IMG/VR virus record: IMGVR_UViG_3300043399_000633
Coordinates: 32,887-96,886 of that record
Length of the DNA: 64,000 nucleotides
Direction: 5' to 3' (one strand)
From: a virus
Positions 38,046-44,734 of this stretch are shown here, piece by piece. The notes below the pieces were generated by a model. It saw nothing but the letters and a program-made list of their open reading frames with translations, ran no database searches and was not told the DNA's origin. Within the stretch, counting starts at the first letter, position 1. Every line of letters starts with the position of its first letter. The translations under genes and the position numbers were made by a program.

Positions 38046-38132
38046 ATATTATAGTACATACTGTTTCGCTGGTGGATACCCAGAGATAGTCAGATCCAGA
38101 CTGAAGAACGGTTTAAGTGTACTATAATATGG
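38043..38132 (+). repeat. CATT/AGTG-family long stem, copy 15
   Basis: CCATATTATAGTACATAC with AAGTGTACTATAATATGG; 5' foot is the tRNA-Leu CCA. Cargo about 54 nt. The box reads CATA rather than CATT. Confidence 0.7.
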
Positions 38133-38137
38133 TTAAA

Positions 38138-38145
38138 GATAAATA
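38138..38145 (+). promoter_or_regulatory. Late-type promoter GATAAATA
   Basis: One mismatch to T4 late TATAAATA, 4 bp before an ATG; implies a leaderless message. Confidence 0.4.
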
Positions 38146-38149
38146 ACTG

Positions 38150-38776
38150 ATGCGCTATAAAGAATTTTTAATTGAAAGAGTACTGAATCTTCATACACCT
38201 GAAGAAAAGATGCCATACGCAGAAATTGTATGGGATATGCTTCAGCGTAGTTATAAAAAGATAGGTGGCTTCAAAAGTGTTGCTAACATGGAAGAGTTGG
38301 TCAATGAGCCAGGTTATTGGAAGTTGGTCAAACGTGATGGAAAAATTACATCCGTTAACATCTATAAAAAATCACCGAAAACTAAAAATTTCAAAGTTAT
38401 TGCTAGTGCAACAGAAACCGACTACGATCCGGAAAAAGACAAGTATAAAGCAACACCTAAAGGTCTTAGTGACTACGAGATGATTAAAAAAAGTGATATT
38501 AAAATGAAGCGTAGTTGGGCAGAGGTAAGTGGTCCCGCAGAAATCTTGATGAAAAGAAGCGGTGCAACTCCTATACCAAACGAGTATGCAGAGTTATTGA
38601 CTGGTAAAAATATACTAGATTTCAATGATGATGGATATCATTACACTAGGTTAATTCACGGCGAACCTCATGAAAAAGTAATATATGGCTTTGTCAAATT
38701 AAGTGACGAAGGACGAGAAGAATTAGAATCTAGGGGTATCAATATCAAAAAACTTCCTAAAAACATAGAAATTTGA
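38150..38776 (+). CDS. Hypothetical phage protein
   Basis: 208 residues. The N-terminus MRYKEFLIER resembles openings of many T4-like phage proteins; the middle (PGYWKLVKRDGKITSVNIYK) has a GNAT-like beta pattern but no clear acetyl-CoA motif. No membrane segments. Unknown function. Confidence 0.7.
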   Translation: MRYKEFLIERVLNLHTPEEKMPYAEIVWDMLQRSYKKIGGFKSVANMEELVNEPGYWKLVKRDGKITSVNIYKKSPKTKNFKVIASATETDYDPEKDKYKATPKGLSDYEMIKKSDIKMKRSWAEVSGPAEILMKRSGATPIPNEYAELLTGKNILDFNDDGYHYTRLIHGEPHEKVIYGFVKLSDEGREELESRGINIKKLPKNIEI

Positions 38777-38801
38777 CGATAAATCCAAACTGTGATATAG
38801 T
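38773..38801 (+). promoter_or_regulatory. Sigma70 promoter
   Basis: TTGACG, 17 bp, TATAGT, overlapping the previous stop; drives the esterase gene. Confidence 0.75.
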
Positions 38802-38832
38802 GTCATTAAGTTATGAAAAGATTGGGGGTTTT

Positions 38833-39414
38833 ATGATTGTTTATCTACATGGATTTGCAAGTTCAGGTTCTAGTCCAAAGGTCGGTGCATTGCGCGCCCG
38901 GTTTGGTACTGACTCTGTAGTAGCGCCTGATCTACCCTTTGATCCAGCATTAGTTAGGCAATTAGGTTTTGATTTGGTCAACCGGTATGTTAAAACACGA
39001 GCAGCAAATGAAAAATTAATCTTCGTTGGAACTAGTCTAGGTGCATTCTATGCAAGTTATTTTGGTCACGTATATGACTGTCCAATTGTTATTGTAAATC
39101 CTAGTGGTAAGCCTAGCGAAACATTAAAGGCAAAACTAGGCACTAATGTAAATTACGTGACTGGTGATGAGTTTATGGTTTCTTTAGCGCACTTGGATGA
39201 GTTGGCAAATATGCGTAAGTATGTTGCTGAGAATTATTCAGGTTCGTTGGTAAGTTTGTTTGTAGCACGTGATGACGAGGTTATCCCCTTCGAATCTATG
39301 ATCGAAAGTTTTCCGTATACCAGCAAGATGGTTATAATGGATGACGGTGGTCACCGATTCACAAAACACTGGGATCTAGTTGTTGATCGTGTGGCAGAAA
39401 TAATGAACTATTGA
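38833..39414 (+). CDS. YqiA-like alpha/beta-hydrolase (esterase)
   Basis: 193 residues from ATG 38833. YLHGFASSG is the oxyanion-hole region, FVGTSLGAFYA the nucleophile elbow (Ser), ARDDEVIP the Asp and GGHRFTKH the His, the layout of the YqiA/UPF0227 esterases. Its cellular role in phage is unknown. Confidence 0.8.
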   Translation: MIVYLHGFASSGSSPKVGALRARFGTDSVVAPDLPFDPALVRQLGFDLVNRYVKTRAANEKLIFVGTSLGAFYASYFGHVYDCPIVIVNPSGKPSETLKAKLGTNVNYVTGDEFMVSLAHLDELANMRKYVAENYSGSLVSLFVARDDEVIPFESMIESFPYTSKMVIMDDGGHRFTKHWDLVVDRVAEIMNY

Positions 39415-39419
39415 TAGGC

Positions 39420-40007
39420 ATGGATCAGTCTGCAAGAATAAAAAAATATTTATCACAAATACCCAAAAATTTAAATTGGGTAGATGTAGCTTGCGGAAAT
39501 GGGTGCCTATCAAAAATTTTAGTAGATCACGCTGATGCAAATGTTTTGGCTATCGACGCCAGAGATTATTTTCAGTTTAAAACTTATGCTAGGATAAACT
39601 TCATAACAAAAAATATAGAAGATGCCGATTTCTTCGACATAATTAAAACATACGATGCTATTCTATATTTAGGGCATTTTTATCATACTATCAAAAATGA
39701 AGAAATCGTAAAAATCTTTAGCGAGTCAACAGCAAAATATCTATTATTAGAAAGTAAGGTGCATAATTTTAACTCTGCTACCTCCAAAAAAGAAACTGTA
39801 AATTTTTACGTAGAGTCAACCTCTAACAACTATCAGCCTTACTCTGACTCTAATAAAGAGTTATCTATATGTCAACCCAATTTACCATGGACTTTATCTA
39901 TATTAAATAAATATGGTTGGACTATAAATGATTATGATTGTGTAATAGCAAAGTCATCTATAGATGGAAAAATTTTCCAAAGTTACTTGATATTTGCTCA
40001 AAGATGA
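39420..40007 (+). CDS. Class I SAM methyltransferase
   Basis: 195 residues from ATG 39420 (an in-frame TTG lies 9 bp upstream). VDVACGNGCLSKIL is motif I, LAIDARDYF motif II, and DAILYLGHFYHT a motif IV region. Target unknown; position in the RNA cluster makes RNA a candidate, but that is only inference. Confidence 0.75.
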   Translation: MDQSARIKKYLSQIPKNLNWVDVACGNGCLSKILVDHADANVLAIDARDYFQFKTYARINFITKNIEDADFFDIIKTYDAILYLGHFYHTIKNEEIVKIFSESTAKYLLLESKVHNFNSATSKKETVNFYVESTSNNYQPYSDSNKELSICQPNLPWTLSILNKYGWTINDYDCVIAKSSIDGKIFQSYLIFAQR

Positions 40008-40015
40008 TGTATAAT
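39987..40015 (+). promoter_or_regulatory. Sigma70 promoter for tRNA-Gly
   Basis: TTGATA, 17 bp, TATAAT, 15 bp before tRNA-Gly(TCC). Confidence 0.75.
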
Positions 40016-40030
40016 GAAACAAATTTGAAT

Positions 40031-40108
40031 GCGGGTATAGTGTTTAACGGCTAGCACGTAAGTCTTCCAAACTTGAAGTGAGGAGTTCGAATCTCCCTAC
40101 CCGCTCCA
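40031..40108 (+). tRNA. tRNA-Gly(TCC)
   Basis: Acceptor GCGGGTA/TACCCGC, anticodon loop CTTCCAA, T loop TTCGAAT, CCA. Confidence 0.92.
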
Positions 40109-40119
40109 ATAAGAAAATG

Positions 40120-40170
40120 GTCAACAATTCTAAAAAAGTTGTTGACAAATAAATCGAAAGCATGTAGAAT
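40120..40170 (+). promoter_or_regulatory. Sigma70 promoter of RNA operon E with inverted repeat
   Basis: TTGACA (40142), 17 bp, TAGAAT. GTCAACAA (40120) and TTGTTGAC (40139) pair across the -35 box: operator or upstream terminator. Confidence 0.75.
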
Positions 40171-40180
40171 GCTTGCATAC

Positions 40181-40210
40181 GCTGAGAAATCAGCAACGTT
40201 CTTTAAAAAG
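40181..40210 (+). promoter_or_regulatory. boxB-like hairpin plus boxA-like element (operon E leader)
   Basis: GCTGA-GAAA-TCAGC followed by GTTCTTTAAAAAG. Confidence 0.62.
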
Positions 40211-40222
40211 TAAATGCAATGT

Positions 40223-40308
40223 TTCTTAACATTGTTGAATACATTGCTCACGGTGCGTACAACGGGCTACGGGTGAGGTAACAACAGTGTGTTCAACAAT
40301 GTTAAGAA
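40223..40308 (+). repeat. CATT/AGTG-family long stem, copy 16
   Basis: TTCTTAACATTGTTGAATACATTG with a full-length partner (24 positions), starting right after boxA. Cargo has CTCAC/GTGAG. Confidence 0.75.
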
Positions 40309-41200
40309 TTCAAGGGCAGCTTAATGTCCTACACGGTATGGTTCGCCCAGCTGTGTGAAGAATAAGTCAGGTGACTGACCCAAAGGAGGTAAGCCTACAT
40401 AACTCCGCTAGTAATAGTTCATTTAAGCAAGCCTGCTCACACCCGCGAGGGTGCGTTCACTGAGAAGACCGGTGGATGTAACAATGAAGCAAGTGTGTTG
40501 GAAAGAATGTCTGTTTAAGTCCCCGCAAGGGTAAGACAGGCAGACAGAGAGTAACAGGTGGTGCTGACCTCAACACAAAACCAACTTGCGAATTGGTATG
40601 AGAAAGGGTAGTATTATGATCCGAAGGGTCGCACCTAAGGGTTGTAGTGCAGTATGAGTGGTTAGTGGGCATGTAGTAATACATGTACACCGATCGCAAA
40701 ATACGACTGAGTAGTCCGCGAGACAAAAGGTACGTGGTGTGTTGTATTGAGTAGAGCAAAACTTTATTCAGCAACTGAGGCAGCACATCATAGTAGGTCA
40801 AATGTAGATCAATGGTAGATCGTCTGTATGATGAACAGAATGCTGTCGGTTCAAGTCCGATCATTTTAACAAAAACGCAAAGACTGCCTCGGTTGTATGT
40901 GAAAAACATCTAATACTTGACTCTTCGGAGAATCAAGTCTGACGTAACTCGCAAGGTGAAATCAGTTTATGCAGGATATTTCGTAGCCCGCAAGGCTTAA
41001 TGGACCGCAAGTTCAACGGAATGGAAAGCGTAGAATAGCATACAATGTCAAGTCTACTGCCTGACTCTAAACGGCGATGTTGGTAACAGACTAGGTTACT
41101 GTGTAATAACAGGGCTTAGTGGATATCTAGAGAAGGTTGGCTCGCAAGGCTAACTATAATGCTAGAGGTGTTACTCGGTAAGGATGTAATCTCAGTCCTC
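40309..41200 (+). ncRNA. GOLLD-like giant ornate RNA
   Basis: About 890 nt without a supportable CDS, transcribed from the operon E leader. It contains many hairpins with GNRA or UUCG loops (ACCC-GCGA-GGGT, CCC-CGCAAG-GG, several CGCAAG loops, CTC-TTCG-GAG). A complete tRNA-like body is embedded at 40798. Size, phage setting, tRNA neighbourhood and embedded tRNA fit GOLLD RNAs; ROOL is shorter and less likely. A covariance-model search would decide. Confidence 0.6.
40798..40869 (+). tRNA. tRNA-Ile-like (GAT) embedded in the giant RNA
   Basis: D arm GATC/GATC, anticodon stem TCTGT/ACAGA with loop ATGATGA, T arm GTCGG-TTCAAGT-CCGAT, acceptor TCAAATG/CATTTTA. No CCA. Flanked by GAGGCAG/CTGCCTC, a stem of the host RNA. 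Confidence 0.65.
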
Positions 41201-41202
41201 CA

Positions 41203-41242
41203 CTATTCTAAAGCGCATTAATATTAGTGTGTTTCAGAATAG
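41203..41242 (+). repeat. CATT/AGTG-family long stem, copy 17 (empty)
   Basis: CTATTCTAAAGCGCATTA pairs with TAGTGTGTTTCAGAATAG around a 4-nt ATAT loop. No cargo at all, which shows the stem alone is the conserved unit. Confidence 0.82.
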
Positions 41243-41262
41243 TAGCATAAATAAAATTTATT

Positions 41263-41339
41263 GCCCCGGTGACGGAATTGGTATACGTGTTGGTCTTAGA
41301 AGCCAAATTTTAGGAGTTCGACTCTCCTCTGGGGCACCA
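41263..41339 (+). tRNA. tRNA-Leu(TAG)
   Basis: Acceptor GCCCCGG/CTGGGGC, anticodon stem-loop TTGGT-CTTAGAA-GCCAA, CCA. Confidence 0.9.
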
Positions 41340-41354
41340 ATTAAGTTAGCAATT

Positions 41355-41762
41355 ATGATAAAAATAAATAGCGATAGGTCTTGTGGTGAATGTACTATGT
41401 GCTGTCAAGGTCACTTGACAGGATCTGCACATGGATTTGAATTCGGTCCTAACAAACCATGTCATTGGATAAGAGACAGTGGCTGCGGGATCTATCCTTA
41501 CAGACCTGATACACCTTGCAAATCGTTTAAATGTGAATGGAAAGTCAATAAAGAAATTCCTGAAGAATTTAGACCTGACAAATGTAAGGCTATTTTTGTC
41601 AAAAGGCCTATATCTGAAACAGAATACAGATTAGATGTAGTAGAATCAGGCGGCACACTAAGCGCCGATATATTGCATTTAATTATGATTTTATTTCAAA
41701 GTCATAAATACGATCATGTTCAATATCAGCGAAATGGTGCTTGGTATGAATTAAAAAGATAA
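41355..41762 (+). CDS. YkgJ-family cysteine-cluster protein
   Basis: 135 residues. CGECTMCCQG plus CHWIRDSGCGIYPYRPDTPC match the CxxCxxCC...C...RPxxC pattern of YkgJ-type putative zinc or iron-sulfur proteins. Function of the family is unknown. The first codons follow tRNA-Leu; no strong ribosome site is seen. Confidence 0.75.
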   Translation: MIKINSDRSCGECTMCCQGHLTGSAHGFEFGPNKPCHWIRDSGCGIYPYRPDTPCKSFKCEWKVNKEIPEEFRPDKCKAIFVKRPISETEYRLDVVESGGTLSADILHLIMILFQSHKYDHVQYQRNGAWYELKR

Positions 41763-41764
41763 TT

Positions 41765-41840
41765 GGGGGATTAGCTCATCTGGGAGAGCGACGGTTTTGC
41801 AAGCCGTAGGTGATCGGTTCGAGTCCGATATCTTCCACCA
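41765..41840 (+). tRNA. tRNA-Ala(TGC), second copy
   Basis: Acceptor GGGGGAT/ATCTTCC, anticodon stem-loop ACGGT-TTTGCAA-GCCGT, CCA. Confidence 0.9.
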
Positions 41841-41846
41841 GACAAT

Positions 41847-41922
41847 TGCGGCGTGGAGAAATGGTATCTCATCAGTCTCATAAGCTGAAGGTAGTTGGTT
41901 CGATTCCAACCGTTCGCAACCA
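41847..41922 (+). tRNA. tRNA-Met(CAT)
   Basis: Anticodon stem-loop TCAGT-CTCATAA-GCTGA, T arm GTTGG/CCAAC, CCA. Acceptor has two mismatches. Confidence 0.8.
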
Positions 41923-41968
41923 AATAAATAAAATTTTATATGTTAACTAATTTAGCCTGGAGCAAAAA

Positions 41969-42100
41969 ATGGCAAAAAGCGTAAGTGAACGAAAGATTGT
42001 AATGAAGCGTACTAGTCAAGGTGGAAATAAACCCAAAACTAGTTCAATGACTAAAAGCCAAAAGAACTCTCATAAAAAGTATAGGGGCCAAGGAAAATGA
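41969..42100 (+). CDS. Small basic protein
   Basis: 43 residues rich in Lys, Ser and Gln, with GGAGC before the ATG. Its stop overlaps the next start (ATGA). Possibly nucleic-acid binding by composition only. Confidence 0.65.
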   Translation: MAKSVSERKIVMKRTSQGGNKPKTSSMTKSQKNSHKKYRGQGK

Positions 42101-42282
42101 GTGGCAAAGGTAGCAGACCGCGCCCATTTAGTGTTTCGCAAGAAGAATACGAAAAACGATGGGATGCTATTTTTGGTCGAGATTTGGAAAATGAAACGGT
42201 CAATGAATACGAAGATGAAGCATTAAAAGATGCTTTCAAGCAGTCAAAATTACAGCAAGAAATTAATTCAAAAAATAAATAA
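42097..42282 (+). CDS. Small hypothetical protein
   Basis: 61 residues, overlapping the preceding gene by 4 bp and so translationally coupled. Helical, acidic middle (ENETVNEYEDEALKDAF). No known motif. Confidence 0.65.
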   Translation: MSGKGSRPRPFSVSQEEYEKRWDAIFGRDLENETVNEYEDEALKDAFKQSKLQQEINSKNK

Positions 42283-42286
42283 ATTT

Positions 42287-42362
42287 GGGTAGTTGAGCAG
42301 AGAGGTTATGCACCTCCCTTACAAGGAGGACGATGTTGGTTCGAGTCCAACACTACCCACCA
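42287..42362 (+). tRNA. tRNA-Val(TAC)
   Basis: Acceptor GGGTAGT/ACTACCC, anticodon stem-loop CCTCC-CTTACAA-GGAGG, CCA. Confidence 0.94.
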
Positions 42363-42369
42363 AACATAT

Positions 42370-42400
42370 ATGTTAGCAGAGAATAATGTCTGCTTAACAT
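42370..42400 (+). other. Hairpin between tRNAs
   Basis: ATGTTAGCAGA pairs with TCTGCTTAACAT (one bulge), 7-nt loop; likely a processing stem. Confidence 0.5.
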
Positions 42401-42408
42401 TGCACAAT

Positions 42409-42482
42409 GCGGGATTAGTTTATCGGTAAAACGAAACCTTGCCAAGGTTTAGTGACCAGTTCGATTCTGGTATCCCGCTCCA
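42409..42482 (+). tRNA. tRNA-Gly(GCC)
   Basis: Acceptor GCGGGAT/ATCCCGC, anticodon stem-loop AAACC-TTGCCAA-GGTTT, CCA. Confidence 0.94.
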
Positions 42483-42505
42483 AAATTATCAACTAAGGAA
42501 ATGTA

Positions 42506-42721
42506 ATGACCGAAAGTCGAGCAAGATATTCAAACGAAAAAGCCAGTGACATGATTGGTAACAAGTTTGATTTAGTGCTTATCGCAGCCCTCAGAATACG
42601 AGAATTGAAAAAGGGCGTTAAACCTAAAATTCAATGTAATGATGGTCCAACAGTGACCGCACTTAAAGAGATAGAACAAGGCCTAGTAGGTCGAGATTAT
42701 CTGAAAAGAATTCGAAAATAA
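42506..42721 (+). CDS. rpoZ: RNA polymerase omega subunit homologue
   Basis: 71 residues, typical omega size. NKFDLVLIAALRIRELKKG matches the omega core helix (family pattern NRFELVLxAAxRARQL), and PTVTALKEIEQGLV matches the conserved PTVxALREIAxG. Omega clamps the C-terminal part of beta-prime and aids assembly. A phage copy could replace host omega or alter promoter choice. Follows tRNA-Gly by 23 bp with AAGGAAATGTA before the ATG. Confidence 0.85.
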   Translation: MTESRARYSNEKASDMIGNKFDLVLIAALRIRELKKGVKPKIQCNDGPTVTALKEIEQGLVGRDYLKRIRK

Positions 42722-42736
42722 CTTTACCCAAAATGA

Positions 42737-42765
42737 TTGATTGCAATACGTGTGTAGTGTATACT
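42737..42765 (+). promoter_or_regulatory. Sigma70 promoter of the DUF2828 operon
   Basis: TTGATT, 17 bp, TATACT, 20 bp before the first ACAGCAA RNA. Confidence 0.75.
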
Positions 42766-42784
42766 TCATGTATTGAATGATTTA

Positions 42785-42941
42785 AGGATCGGTACAGCAA
42801 CATTCTGCTATTATAGTGAATGGTCTGGATACGGTATGGTGTTAGCTGGAGGGGTCACCCTGTGAAGGCTAACATTGAAATACTACCGGACGAACTCAGA
42901 GTGATGGCCTGAGTATAATAAAAGCAGTCGAAAACGATCCT
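42785..42941 (+). ncRNA. ACAGCAA element 7, about 157-nt structured RNA
   Basis: AGGATCG/CGATCCT closes it; GTACAGCAACATT follows the 5' strand. Next is a long CTGCTATTATA stem with TATAATA...GCAG, then CGGTAT/ATAC-ACCG, GTTAGC/GCTAAC and CTCAG/CTGAG arms. First RNA after the promoter. Confidence 0.7.
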
Positions 42942-42955
42942 GTTGTTTTTGTTTT

Positions 42956-43187
42956 AGGATGATTACAGCAAACTAAAAAAAATATCTACTCCAGTTAATG
43001 CAGTAGAAGATGGCCCGGAAGGCAAGTGGAAACACTTCTAGTAGAAATACTAGCGTTAAAGGAACTGATGACCTTGGAAAGACAAGTATGCGCCATCGCA
43101 GACGCAAGGATGGATAGGCTTGAGGAACTGAACCGATGTACTGGGGATGAGGTCAAGCAGAAAATAAAAACCAGTTCCGTTCATCCT
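42956..43187 (+). ncRNA. ACAGCAA element 8, about 232-nt structured RNA
   Basis: AGGATGA/TCATCCT terminal stem; ATTACAGCAAAC after the 5' strand. Inner helices: GGAACTG/CAGTTCC, CTACT/AGTAG, AAGTG-GAAA-CACTT, CTAGTA-GAAA-TACTAG. A short frame across it has no ribosome site and is rejected. Confidence 0.7.
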
Positions 43188-43198
43188 GTTAGATTAAT

Positions 43199-43258
43199 TG
43201 AATGCTAACAGCAATTTTTAAAAACTCAAATCGCAACTTTGATCTAAAAACGCATTCA
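43199..43258 (+). ncRNA. ACAGCAA element 9, 5'-leader hairpin
   Basis: TGAATGC/GCATTCA with TAACAGCAA on the 5' side and an inner TTTTTA/TAAAAA plus TCAAA/TTTGA stem, as in elements 1 and 2. It ends 2 nt before the AAAGGA ribosome site of the DUF2828 gene. Confidence 0.78.
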
Positions 43259-43272
43259 GAAAGGAAAATAAA

Positions 43273-44688
43273 ATGAACGCATTTGTTAACGCAGTAGCAA
43301 ACCAAGAAGCACGTACCGCTAACGGTATGAAGGCTCGTAAGTCTAGTGCTAACGCACTGGTCGATCTGTTCTACAACATCGGTGCAAGCCGTGGTAAGAA
43401 CATTGTTCCGGCATTCACTGCTGCCTATGTCCAAGATAAGGACTTGGCATTGCGTATCGCATTGTGGGCGCGTGATGCCCGTAGTGGTGCAGGTGAACGT
43501 CAACTGTTCCGTGATATCTTGACTCATCTTGAAAAGACTGATCCCGATGCGGCAGTTCGTTTGATGAACAAGATTCCTGAACTTGGTCGTTTTGATGACC
43601 TGTTGGTCTTCAAGTCTAAGGACATGAAGGCTAAGGCTTACACGCTGCTTGGTGACAACCTTCGTGCTAAGAATGGACTTGCGGCAAAGTGGACTCCTCG
43701 TAAGGGTGAAGTCGCACGTGAAATCCGTGAATTCTTTGGCATGACTCCAAAGCAATACCGTAAGACTTTGGTTGGAATGACCAGTGTCGTTGAATCGCGA
43801 ATGTGTGCCAACGACTGGGATAACATCAACTTCAGCCACGTTCCTTCACAGGCTGCACGTATTTACAAGAAGGCGTTCAACCGTCATTCTGTAAAGTTTG
43901 CAGAATACGTACAGAAGTTGGTCAGCGGCGATAAGACCGTTAAGGTCAATGCCGGTGCAGTTTTCCCGCACGAAGTTTTGAAGGACATCGTTACCCCTTA
44001 TGGTCGTACGACCTTGGGTAAGACTGAGTTGGATCACTTGACCGCTCAGTGGGATGCGCTTCCTAACTACATGAACGATGCGAACATTCTGCCTATGGTA
44101 GACGTTTCGGGTTCTATGACCTGCCCTGCAGGCAAGGACACTAGCGTTACCTGCTTGAATGTTGCAGTATCGTTGGGTCTGTATCTTGCTGATAAGAACA
44201 AGGGTGCCTTCAAGGATACTTTCTTGACTTTCAGCGGCTCACCTGAACTGTTGACCCTAAAGGGCAACATTGTTCAAAAGGTTGATCAAATGATCAAGTC
44301 TAAGTGGGCAATGGATACTAACCTGCACAAGGCTTTCGACAAGATCCTAAGCGTGGCTGTTGCGAACAATGTTCCTGACACTGACATGCCTAAGATGGTG
44401 TTGATCCTTTCGGACATGCAGTTCAACCAATGTGTTGATCACGATGATTCTGCTATGCAGATGATCGAACGCAAGTACCGTAACGCAGGTTACACTGTGC
44501 CTAGCGTGGTCTTCTGGAACCTAAACTCAAGTGGTAACGTTCCAGTCAAGAGTGACAAGTCTGGTGCGGCTCTAGTCTCTGGCTTCAGCCCAAGCATCAT
44601 GGCAAGCATTCTTGGTGCAGACCCTCAGGAGTTCACTCCTGAAGGCATGATGTTGAAGACCATCATGGCAGATCGCTACAACTGCTAA
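43273..44688 (+). CDS. DUF2828 protein (Ro60/TROVE-like helical repeats plus vWA)
   Basis: 471 residues. The N-terminal two-thirds is helical (RDARSGAGERQLFRDIL, IPELGRFDDLL, NINFSHVPSQAARIYKKAF), the DUF2828 pattern related to TROVE domains of Ro60-type RNA-binding proteins. The C-terminal third is a von Willebrand A domain with MIDAS DVSGSMT near residue 279. Ro proteins bind structured small RNAs and misfolded RNA. Here three structured RNAs with a shared motif precede it in one operon. Codons are more GC-rich than in neighbours, suggesting high expression or transfer. Confidence 0.85.
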   Translation: MNAFVNAVANQEARTANGMKARKSSANALVDLFYNIGASRGKNIVPAFTAAYVQDKDLALRIALWARDARSGAGERQLFRDILTHLEKTDPDAAVRLMNKIPELGRFDDLLVFKSKDMKAKAYTLLGDNLRAKNGLAAKWTPRKGEVAREIREFFGMTPKQYRKTLVGMTSVVESRMCANDWDNINFSHVPSQAARIYKKAFNRHSVKFAEYVQKLVSGDKTVKVNAGAVFPHEVLKDIVTPYGRTTLGKTELDHLTAQWDALPNYMNDANILPMVDVSGSMTCPAGKDTSVTCLNVAVSLGLYLADKNKGAFKDTFLTFSGSPELLTLKGNIVQKVDQMIKSKWAMDTNLHKAFDKILSVAVANNVPDTDMPKMVLILSDMQFNQCVDHDDSAMQMIERKYRNAGYTVPSVVFWNLNSSGNVPVKSDKSGAALVSGFSPSIMASILGADPQEFTPEGMMLKTIMADRYNC

Positions 44689-44703
44689 GGCAGTTTGACG
44701 ACG

Positions 44704-44727
44704 AAATAGGGGCTTCGGCCCCTATTT
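44704..44727 (+). terminator. Rho-independent terminator
   Basis: AAATAGGGGC-TTCG-GCCCCTATTT, a UUCG-capped stem ending the DUF2828 operon. Confidence 0.88.
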
Positions 44728-44734
44728 CCATATG

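Noticed and set aside
25129-41242. Long stems as insertion sequences or MITEs
   Set aside because: No target-site duplications and the stem sequence itself changes between copies by covariation, unlike transposon ends.
43026-43208. 60-codon frame inside ACAGCAA element 8
   Set aside because: No ribosome site, and the bases are better explained by GNRA-capped helices and the terminal stem of the RNA.
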